Source of the DNA: Acanthamoeba sp. SK_2022b
Taxonomy: Eukaryota > Discosea > Longamoebia > Acanthamoebidae
Assembly (NCBI GenBank): GCA_027943245.1
Contig: JANDJZ010001670.1
Location: 1 to 12,687 of the forward strand
Direction: 5' to 3'
Length of the DNA stretch: 12,687 nt
Both the position numbers and the translations under genes were made by a program. Under the pieces are notes generated by a model. That model did not search any database and was not told where the DNA came from. It was given only the letters and a program-made list of their open reading frames with translations. This document shows, piece by piece, positions 1 to 5,919 of this stretch (positions are counted from its first letter, which is position 1; every line of letters starts with the position of its first letter).

Positions 1-1
1 C

Positions 2-943
2 GTGCCCGAGGTGGCCATGGCGCCGACCTACGTGGCGCTGCTCCCCCTGGCCTTCCTGGCCGGCCTCTTCCTCATCCCCATCCACACGATCGTGCGGCTC
101 GCGCTCACCGCCCGGGTGGACGAGTCGCAGCGCCGCACGGCGTTCGCCGCCGACTCCACGATGGCCGAGGCCAGCTTCATCGTCGGCCCGGCGGTCGGCG
201 GCTTCCTGGCCACCTTCTACAGCGCGGGCGCCGCGATCGTCGCCATCGGCGCCTGCGTCGTGCTCGCCGGCGTGATGTTCTGGGTGCTCGACCCGGACCT
301 GCGCCGCGGCACGGGCGAGCCGGGCGCCAGCGTGGCCACCGACCCGGCCGGGCCCGAGACCCTGCAGGACGTCCGCCGCTGGATCACGCCCAAGGTCGTG
401 CTGCTGCTCGTCATCTCGTCGGCCTCGATGCTCGCGCTCATGGGCACCGACCTGGCGATCATCGCCGAGCTGCGCGAGCAGGACGAGGTCGCGCTCGTCG
501 GCCTGGTCTACGGCGCCTGGGGCCTGGCCTCGCTCGTCGGCGGCCTGCTCTACGGCGCCTGGCCGCGCTCGATCCGTCCGTCCTACCTGCTCCTCGCCCT
601 GGGCCTGTTCACGCTGCCGGCGGTCATGGCCACCAACGTCTGGACGCTCGCGCTGCTGGTGATCCCGGCGGGCGCCCTGTGCGCCCCCACCCTGACGGCG
701 TCCAGCGAGTGGCTGACCCGCCTGGTGCCGGCCGAGCGGCTCGGCGAGGCGATGGGCTGGCAGGGCACGGCGTTCACGGTGGGCGGCGCGATCGGCGCCC
801 CCGTCGCGGGCGCGGCCATGGACGCGCAGGGCGCGTGGGCCGGCTTCGCGGTCGGCGGCGGGTTCGCGACGGCGGTCGCGGTGGCCGCGCTGGCCCTCGT
901 GGTGTGGCAGACGCGACGCTCGCCGGCGTCCACCCCCATCTAG
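2..943 (+). CDS. MFS transporter, C-terminal part (5' end cut by window)
   Basis: The reading frame is open to the left edge, so about the first quarter of the protein is missing; the GTG at base 2 is merely the first in-frame start-like codon. The 313 visible residues are mostly hydrophobic helices split by short charged loops. Examples are the segment after the start, residues about 60-95, a central block after the Arg/Gly/Pro-rich loop at about 100-125, and a last pair ending near residue 303. The stretch near residues 39-66 (a cytoplasmic VDESQRRTAF-type loop, then a helix with E..F..GP..GG) is typical of actinobacterial drug-exporter-like MFS proteins. The long hydrophilic loop around residues 98-127 would be the central loop joining the two six-helix halves. 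The substrate cannot be read from the sequence. The stop TAG at 941-943 lies 21 bp before the acetyltransferase start, so the two may be co-transcribed. Confidence 0.85.
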   Translation: MPEVAMAPTYVALLPLAFLAGLFLIPIHTIVRLALTARVDESQRRTAFAADSTMAEASFIVGPAVGGFLATFYSAGAAIVAIGACVVLAGVMFWVLDPDLRRGTGEPGASVATDPAGPETLQDVRRWITPKVVLLLVISSASMLALMGTDLAIIAELREQDEVALVGLVYGAWGLASLVGGLLYGAWPRSIRPSYLLLALGLFTLPAVMATNVWTLALLVIPAGALCAPTLTASSEWLTRLVPAERLGEAMGWQGTAFTVGGAIGAPVAGAAMDAQGAWAGFAVGGGFATAVAVAALALVVWQTRRSPASTPI

Positions 944-964
944 TCCGTGCGGGACGATGGGCGC

Positions 965-1456
965 ATGCAGATCCGCCCGGCGACCGCCGCCGACGTCCCC
1001 GCCCTCCTGCGCATCCACAACGAGGCCGTGACCGGCAGCACCGCCATCTGGGACGAGACGCCGGTCGACCTGGCCGACCGGCAGGCCTGGTTCGCGGAGC
1101 GGTCGGCGGCCGGCTTCCCCGTGCTCGTCGCCGAGGACGCGGACGGCGTCGGCGGCTACGCGACGTACGGCCCCTGGCGGCCCAAGAGCGGCTACCGGCA
1201 CACGGTCGAGAACTCGGTCTACGTCCACCCCGACCACCAGGGCCGCGGGATGGCGACCGCCCTGCTCGACACGCTGCTCGAGCAGGCCCGCACGTCCGCG
1301 GACGTCCACCGCGTTGTGGCGATGATCGAGGCGTCCAACACGCTGTCGATCGGGCTGCACGAGCGCCGCGGCTTCCGCGAGGTCGGCCGGATGAGCGAGG
1401 TCGGCACGAAGTTCGGCCGCTGGCTCGACCTGGCGATCCTCCAGCTCGACTGCTGA
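965..1456 (+). CDS. GNAT N-acetyltransferase, phosphinothricin acetyltransferase (PAT/MnaT)-like
   Basis: This 163-residue protein has the length and order of the PAT/MnaT branch of the GNAT superfamily, which transfers acetyl from acetyl-CoA to a free amino group of small substrates (phosphinothricin, methionine sulfoximine or related amino acids). Visible marks are the N-terminal IRPATAADVPALLRIHN segment, SVYVHPDHQGRGMATALL (residues 84-101, with the Q-G-R-G-M-A acetyl-CoA pyrophosphate loop at 92-97), IEASNTLSIGLHERRGF (121-137), and the closing VGTKFGRWLD (146-155) characteristic of this branch. The ATG at 965 was chosen because the protein then begins MQIRPAT as in relatives; an upstream in-frame GTG at 947 would add six residues that look non-coding. 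No strong ribosome-binding site is visible. The gene follows the MFS gene by 21 bp, a common export-plus-modification pairing, but actual substrates are unknown and herbicide resistance should not be assumed. Confidence 0.9.
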   Translation: MQIRPATAADVPALLRIHNEAVTGSTAIWDETPVDLADRQAWFAERSAAGFPVLVAEDADGVGGYATYGPWRPKSGYRHTVENSVYVHPDHQGRGMATALLDTLLEQARTSADVHRVVAMIEASNTLSIGLHERRGFREVGRMSEVGTKFGRWLDLAILQLDC

Positions 1457-1485
1457 CCCTCACCCGGGCCCGGCGCCGCCGAGAT

Positions 1486-1536
1486 GTGGACGCGAAGGCA
1501 CCACGATCCGCGCGGACGTGGTGCCTTTCCGTCCAC
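1486..1536. terminator. Long stem-loop between convergent genes, likely bidirectional terminator
   Basis: An 11-bp perfect inverted repeat, AAGGCACCACG at 1495-1505 and CGTGGTGCCTT at 1517-1527, encloses an 11-nt loop. It is extended outward by a second 7-bp arm (GTGGACG at 1486-1492, CGTCCAC at 1530-1536) across a 2-nt internal loop, and by three more pairs (1482-1484 with 1538-1540) after one mismatch. It lies 30 bp after the acetyltransferase stop and 18 bp from the methyltransferase stop on the other strand. This is the expected place for a shared factor-independent terminator. There is no long T tract on either side, which is usual in high-GC actinobacteria. Confidence 0.75.
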
Positions 1537-1553
1537 TTCTGGGTGGAACGCGG

Positions 1554-3020
1554 TCAGGGGGTGAGGAAGCCCTCGGTGACCAGCTCGCGGACGAGGGGCG
1601 CGTAGCGCGAGCGCAGGTCGGCGGCGTCCTGGTCGAGCAGCTGGGCGAGCGCGTCCAGGATCTGCCCGGCCGCGAGGTCGCCGTCGCACGTCGAGACCAG
1701 GCCGGCCGCGACGGTGTCGAGCCGGCGGGTGCGGCGCACCCCGGTCTGCTTGTGCAGGACGATCGCCTCCGGGTCGTCCGCGCCGACCGGCCCGTACGTC
1801 TCCTGGACGACGTCGGGCGCCACGCGCCAGTGAGCGCCCAGCAGGTCGCCGTCGCGGACCGCGTCGACCGCGTCCGCCCAGGCGGTGACCGCCGGGGCGA
1901 GCGGCTGGGCGACCTCGCCGACCCACTCCTCCACCTGCACCTCGGGACGGTCCGACCCGGCCTTGCGCAGGCTGAGCCAGCCGAACCCGACGCCCTCCAC
2001 GCGCTGCGCGGCCAGGTAGTCCAGCCACGCGTCGTAGCGGGCGGTGTGCTCGGGCGTGCCGGTGCGCAGGCCCTGGTCGGCCAGCCACATCTCCACGTAC
2101 GTGGCGGGGTCGGCCACCTCGCGCTGCAGCACCCACGCGTCCAGCCCGGCCGGCTCGATCCAGCCGCGCAGCCGCTCGGCCCACGGCTCGCCGTCGACGT
2201 GGGCCCAGTTGGCCAGCACCTGGCACCAGCCGCCGGGGTTCAGGTGCTCGGCGGCGCCGGTGACGACCCGGCGCACCATCGCGTCGCCGGGCATGCCGGC
2301 GTCGCGGTAGACCAGGCGCTCGCCCCCCGGCGGGGAGATGACGAACGGCGGGTTGGTCGCGATGAGGTCGAAGGTCTCGCCGGCGACGGGCTCGTAGAGG
2401 CTACCGTCGCGCACGTCCAGCTCGACCTCGTTCAGGGCCGCGGTGAGCCGGGCCATCGCCAGCGCCCGCGGGTTGACGTCGGTGGCGACGACGGCGCCGG
2501 CGTGCTGGGCCAGGTGCAGCGACTGGACGCCGCAGCCGGTGCCGAGGTCGAGCGCGCGGCCCACGGGCTCACGCCGAGTGAGCTGGGCCAGCGACGAGGA
2601 CGCCTCGCTGATGCCCAGGACGAAGTCGGGACGGGTCGCGCCGAGGGCACCGGTGAGTCCGGGGGTCAGGTCGCAGACGACCCACCAGTCGTGCTGCTCG
2701 TCGCCGTACGGGCGCACGTCCACGAGGGCACGCACCTCGTCCGCGGACATCTCGAGCATCCCGGCCGCCGCGAGCGGCCCGACCAGCGCGGGCAGCGCGG
2801 CGTCGGCGGCCGCGCGCGCGACCGGCACCTGCAGCGAGAACAGCCGCACGAGCGTCTCGAGCGGCGACCCGCCACCGGAGGCCCGCAGCGCGGGCACGGT
2901 CTGGTTGCGGGCGAGCGCGCGGTGCGCCTCGTCACCGAGGTGGGCGTAGACGCGGTCGACGGTGAAGCCGGCCGCCGCGAGGGCGGACCGGAGGGACGCG
3001 GTGTGGGACGGGCTCAGCAC
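1554..3020 (-). CDS. Class I SAM-dependent methyltransferase with NPPF motif (PrmC/HemK-like fold, DUF7059-type N-terminus)
   Basis: The product has 488 residues. An N-terminal helical region (about 1-150) resembles the wing-like domain of large actinobacterial methyltransferases annotated with DUF7059. The catalytic domain follows: the AdoMet-binding loop DLGTGCG at 158-164, an acidic residue at D181 (TDVNPRAL) for the AdoMet ribose, and NPPF at 223-226. NPPF is the signature of methyltransferases acting on planar amide or amine nitrogens (HemK/PrmC, RsmC/TrmN6-like). About 230 C-terminal residues follow with no motif I can name. The substrate may be a translation factor, rRNA or tRNA, but is not determined. 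The start is GTG at 3020-3018, 12 nt after the STAS gene stop, with no obvious Shine-Dalgarno. The tight spacing suggests a two-gene operon driven from the promoter region upstream of the STAS gene. Confidence 0.85.
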   Translation of the reverse strand: MLSPSHTASLRSALAAAGFTVDRVYAHLGDEAHRALARNQTVPALRASGGGSPLETLVRLFSLQVPVARAAADAALPALVGPLAAAGMLEMSADEVRALVDVRPYGDEQHDWWVVCDLTPGLTGALGATRPDFVLGISEASSSLAQLTRREPVGRALDLGTGCGVQSLHLAQHAGAVVATDVNPRALAMARLTAALNEVELDVRDGSLYEPVAGETFDLIATNPPFVISPPGGERLVYRDAGMPGDAMVRRVVTGAAEHLNPGGWCQVLANWAHVDGEPWAERLRGWIEPAGLDAWVLQREVADPATYVEMWLADQGLRTGTPEHTARYDAWLDYLAAQRVEGVGFGWLSLRKAGSDRPEVQVEEWVGEVAQPLAPAVTAWADAVDAVRDGDLLGAHWRVAPDVVQETYGPVGADDPEAIVLHKQTGVRRTRRLDTVAAGLVSTCDGDLAAGQILDALAQLLDQDAADLRSRYAPLVRELVTEGFLTP

Positions 3021-3032
3021 CCGTCCACTGTC

Positions 3033-3377
3033 TCAGGCGTCGTGCGAGGAGACCGCGGCCGGCACGGAGTCGTGCAGGCCGAAGACCTTGTCCAGGCCGG
3101 TGATCGAGAAGATCTTGAGGATGCGCTCGTGCGTGCAGACGATGTCGAGCGACCCGCCCTCGCCACGCACGCGCTTGAGCGCGCCCACGAGCACGCCGAG
3201 GCCCGTGGAGTCGAGGAAGTCGACCTGCTCCACGTCGATGATCAGGCGGGTCCGCCCGGCATCGACCGCGGCCACGATCGCCTCGCGCAGCTTCGGCGCC
3301 GTGTACACATCGATCTCTCCACCCACGGCGAGAACCTCGAACGGTCCTTCGGCCCGGGACGTCAGCGACAGCTCCAT
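3033..3377 (-). CDS. bldG: STAS-domain anti-sigma factor antagonist, BldG-like
   Basis: This single STAS domain of 114 residues matches the usual size of SpoIIAA/RsbV/BldG proteins. These bind anti-sigma kinases when unphosphorylated and so free the sigma factor. The phospho-acceptor motif [14 protein letters not shown] starts at D56 with S57 as the predicted phosphorylated serine. The following [13 protein letters not shown] and [16 protein letters not shown] segments are very close to what I recall of Streptomyces BldG. The ATG at 3377-3375 is preceded by a near-ideal Shine-Dalgarno (GAGGAGGT, complement of 3381-3388), one of the strongest in the window. The gene is divergent from the helicase, an arrangement I recall for bldG in Streptomyces. 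The partner anti-sigma kinase found next to bldG there is absent here; a methyltransferase follows instead. The symbol rests on sequence similarity and context, not on a tree. Confidence 0.87.
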   Translation of the reverse strand: MELSLTSRAEGPFEVLAVGGEIDVYTAPKLREAIVAAVDAGRTRLIIDVEQVDFLDSTGLGVLVGALKRVRGEGGSLDIVCTHERILKIFSITGLDKVFGLHDSVPAAVSSHDA

Positions 3378-3469
3378 CGCACCTCCTCGTCAGGTGGCAT
3401 TCAACCACGCCCGTCCGACGGGGGCCCGTCGAGCGTCCCGGCGCTGGAGCGGTCTGGGAGAATGGGGCG
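3378..3469. promoter_or_regulatory. Divergent promoter region between bldG-like and helicase genes
   Basis: The 92 bp between two divergent starts must carry promoters for both. On the minus strand the strong GAGGAGGT site (3381-3388) serves the STAS gene. On the plus strand GGGAG (3456-3460) lies 9 nt before the helicase GTG. The overlapping hexamer GAGAAT (3458-3463) resembles a -10 element placed so that transcription could begin at or near the GTG at 3470. No convincing -35 element was found for either direction, so exact promoters are unresolved. Confidence 0.4.
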
Positions 3470-5767
3470 GTGGATCCGTTGCAGCGCTACGCCGACCGGG
3501 TCACCCACCGGCAGGTGCTCCCGGCCCGTGACGCGGTCTACGCCACCTGGCCGGACTGGGTCCACCCGGACGTCCGCGCCGCCTACGCCGAGTGCGGGCT
3601 GACCCACCTGTGGGCGCACCAGGCCGAGGCCGCCGACCTGGCGCACGCCGGACGCTCGGTGGTCGTCTCGACCGGCACCGCGTCGGGCAAGTCGCTGGCC
3701 TACCAGCTGCCGGCGCTGAGCGCCCTCGCCGCCGGCCGCACCGGCGACGACCCGCTGGCCCGCCGGCGTCCGACCGTCCTGTACCTCTCCCCCACCAAGG
3801 CGCTGGCCGCCGACCAGCTGCTCGGCCTGGGGCAGATGCGCCACCTGGTGAAGGCGGCCACGGTCGACGGCGACAACACCCGCGAGGAGCGCACCTGGGC
3901 GCGCGACCACGCCGACTACGTGCTCACCAACCCCGACACGCTCCACCGCGTCCTGCTGCCGGGCAACCAGCGCTGGTCGCGGTTCCTGCGCGGCCTGCAG
4001 TACGTCGTGGTCGACGAGTGCCACCACTACCGCGGCGTCTTCGGCGCCCACGTCGCCCACGTGCTGCGCCGGCTGCGCCGCGTCGCGGCCCACCACGGCG
4101 CCGAGCCGACGTTCGTCCTGGCCTCGGCCACCATCGCCGACCCGGCCGGGTTCGCGTCGCGGCTGACCGGGCTGGACGTCGAGGCGGTCACCGACGACGG
4201 CTCGCCGCACCCCGAGACCACGGTCGTGCTCTGGGAGCCGCCGCTCGTCGGCGGCGACGACGGCGTCCCGCCCGCCCGCCGCGGCGCCGGGGCCGAGGCG
4301 GCCGACCTGCTCACCGACCTCGTCCTGGGCGGCACGCGGTCGCTCGCGTTCGTCCGCTCCCGGCGCGGTGCCGAGACGGTCGCCATCGGCACCCAGCAGC
4401 GCCTGGCCGAGGTCGACCCCGACCTCGCGACCCGCGTCGCCACCTACCGCGGCGGCTACCTGCCCGAGGACCGTCGCGCGCTGGAGCGCCAGCTGCGCAG
4501 CGGCGAGCTCATGGCCCTCGCCAGCACGAACGCGCTCGAGCTGGGCATCGACGTGTCGGGGCTCGACGCCGTCGTCACCGTCGGCTACCCGGGCACCCGG
4601 GCGGCGCTGTGGCAGCAGCTGGGGCGCGCCGGACGCGCCGGACGTCCCGCGCTGGGCGTGATGATCGCCCGCGACGAGCCGCTCGACACCTTCCTTGTGC
4701 ACCACCCGGACGCGCTGCTCGGCGCGCCGGTGGAGGCCAGCGTCTTCGACCCCGACAACCCGTACGTGCTGGGGCCGCACCTGGCCGCGGCCGCGCAGGA
4801 GGTGCCGCTCACCGAGGCCGACCTGCCGCTGTTCGGGCCGCGGGCTGCCGAGGGCGTCGCGGCGATGACCGAGGCCGGCTGGCTGCGCCGGCGCCAGGAC
4901 GCCTGGTACTGGACGCGCCGCGACCGCGCCGCCGACCTGGCCGACCTGCGCGGCAGCGGCGGCAGCCCCGTGCAGATCGTCGACGGCGCCACCGGACGCC
5001 TCGTCGGCACCGTCGACGCCGGCTCGGCCGACACCACCGTCCACGCCGGGGCGGTGTACGTCCACCAGGGCGACACCTGGGTGGTCGACGAGTACGACCT
5101 CGAGCTGGGCGTCGCCGCCGTGCACCGCGAGGACCCGCCGTACACGACCACCGCCCGCAGCACGACCGACGTCCGCATCGTCCGCGAGGAGCGCACGCAC
5201 GACTGGGGCCCGGCCCGCATCAGCGTCGGCGACGTCGAGGTGACCAACCAGGTCGTGTCGTTCCTGCGCCGGCGCACCGGCTCGGGCGAGATCCTCGGCG
5301 AGGAGCCGCTCGACCTGCCCGCGCACACGCTGCCGACCAAGGCGGTGTGGTGGACCCTGGACGCGTCCGCCGTCGCCGCCCACCTGGACGCGACCGACGT
5401 GCCCGGGGCGGCGCACGCCGCCGAGCACGCCGCGATCGGCCTGCTGCCGCTGCTGGCCACCTGCGACCGCTGGGACATCGGCGGGCTGTCGACCGCGCAC
5501 CACCCGGACACCGGCACGCTGACCGTCTTCGTCTACGACGGCTACCCCGGTGGTGCCGGGTTCGCCGAGCGCGGCTTCGAGGTCGCCCGCCAGTGGCTCA
5601 CCGTCACCCGCGACGCGGTGCTGGCGTGCGAGTGCGCCGACGGCTGCCCGTCGTGCGTCTACTCGCCCAAGTGCGGCAACGGCAACGACCCGCTGGACAA
5701 GGCCGCCGCCGTCCGCCTGCTGGACGTCCTGCTGGCCGACGCGCCCGTCCCGGCCACGTCCGCATGA
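3470..5767 (+). CDS. sftH: DECH-box superfamily 2 DNA helicase with C-terminal DUF1998 cysteine cluster (SftH/MrfA/Hrq1 type)
   Basis: The 765-residue protein has the full SF2 helicase motif set: motif I TGTASGKS (68-75), motif II DECH (182-185), motif III SAT (219-221), motif V region STNALELGIDVSG (352-364) and motif VI QQLGRAGR (382-389). The C-terminal half carries EHA (652-654), YDGYPGGAGF (689-698) and a cysteine cluster C720, C722, C726, C729, C735. This is the DUF1998 zinc-binding region of the SftH (mycobacteria), MrfA/YprA (Bacillus) and Hrq1 (yeast) clade. Characterised members are 3'-5' DNA translocases/helicases, with MrfA acting in mitomycin crosslink repair. This actinobacterial form is the 'helicase/secretion neighbourhood' helicase found near Tad genes (Rv3649 type). 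The GTG start at 3470 has GGGAG 9 nt upstream; an ATG at 3462 is out of frame. A DNA-repair role is inferred from the family. Nothing in the protein ties it to the pilus. Confidence 0.93.
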   Translation: MDPLQRYADRVTHRQVLPARDAVYATWPDWVHPDVRAAYAECGLTHLWAHQAEAADLAHAGRSVVVSTGTASGKSLAYQLPALSALAAGRTGDDPLARRRPTVLYLSPTKALAADQLLGLGQMRHLVKAATVDGDNTREERTWARDHADYVLTNPDTLHRVLLPGNQRWSRFLRGLQYVVVDECHHYRGVFGAHVAHVLRRLRRVAAHHGAEPTFVLASATIADPAGFASRLTGLDVEAVTDDGSPHPETTVVLWEPPLVGGDDGVPPARRGAGAEAADLLTDLVLGGTRSLAFVRSRRGAETVAIGTQQRLAEVDPDLATRVATYRGGYLPEDRRALERQLRSGELMALASTNALELGIDVSGLDAVVTVGYPGTRAALWQQLGRAGRAGRPALGVMIARDEPLDTFLVHHPDALLGAPVEASVFDPDNPYVLGPHLAAAAQEVPLTEADLPLFGPRAAEGVAAMTEAGWLRRRQDAWYWTRRDRAADLADLRGSGGSPVQIVDGATGRLVGTVDAGSADTTVHAGAVYVHQGDTWVVDEYDLELGVAAVHREDPPYTTTARSTTDVRIVREERTHDWGPARISVGDVEVTNQVVSFLRRRTGSGEILGEEPLDLPAHTLPTKAVWWTLDASAVAAHLDATDVPGAAHAAEHAAIGLLPLLATCDRWDIGGLSTAHHPDTGTLTVFVYDGYPGGAGFAERGFEVARQWLTVTRDAVLACECADGCPSCVYSPKCGNGNDPLDKAAAVRLLDVLLADAPVPATSA

Positions 5768-5919
5768 CCCGTCCGGACGAGGGCGGGCAGGACCTTCGTC
5801 CCGAACCCTCCACGACTCGGTCACATCCACCCCACGGATCGGCCAAATCGGTTGTCCGCCGCCGCCGCACGACGTTGACTGGCCACGGTCCGAGACCCGG
5901 ACCGGTCAGGAGCACCACC
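5768..5919 (+). promoter_or_regulatory. Upstream region of the glycosyltransferase-GH18 operon, with a hairpin beside the Shine-Dalgarno
   Basis: These 152 bp hold no convincing gene. Near the helicase end, GGACGA (5775-5780) and TCGTCC (5796-5801) could form a weak hairpin. Directly before the glycosyltransferase start, CGGTCCG (5886-5892) and CGGACCG (5898-5904) form a perfect 7-bp stem with a 5-nt loop. It ends 3 nt before the Shine-Dalgarno AGGAG (5908-5912), which sits 7 nt before the GTG at 5920. A TTGACT hexamer at 5875-5880 looks like a -35 box but has no fitting -10 element. The region is a plausible start point for an independent transcript. Confidence 0.45.

Noticed and set aside
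965..1456. Acetyltransferase considered as a dedicated herbicide or antibiotic resistance gene
   Set aside because: PAT-like GNAT enzymes are common in chromosomes and often act on amino-acid analogues; nothing here shows a resistance role.
1518..3602. Long plus-strand open frame opposite the methyltransferase and STAS genes
   Set aside because: Low-complexity product rich in Gly, Arg, Val and Gln; it crosses two supported minus-strand genes and their gap.
3401..5830. Long minus-strand open frame opposite the helicase
   Set aside because: The Gly/Arg/Val-rich, motif-free product is a typical antisense shadow in GC-rich DNA; the plus-strand helicase is well supported.
5875..5903. TTGACT considered as a -35 element for the polysaccharide operon
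   Set aside because: At the right spacing the sequence is CGGACC, which does not resemble a -10 box.
3592..5919. Apparent 1581-residue fusion protein reading through the helicase region into the glycosyltransferase
   Set aside because: The part before 5920 is Arg/Pro-rich out-of-frame shadow of the helicase; a good ribosome site and a GTG at 5920 mark the true start.
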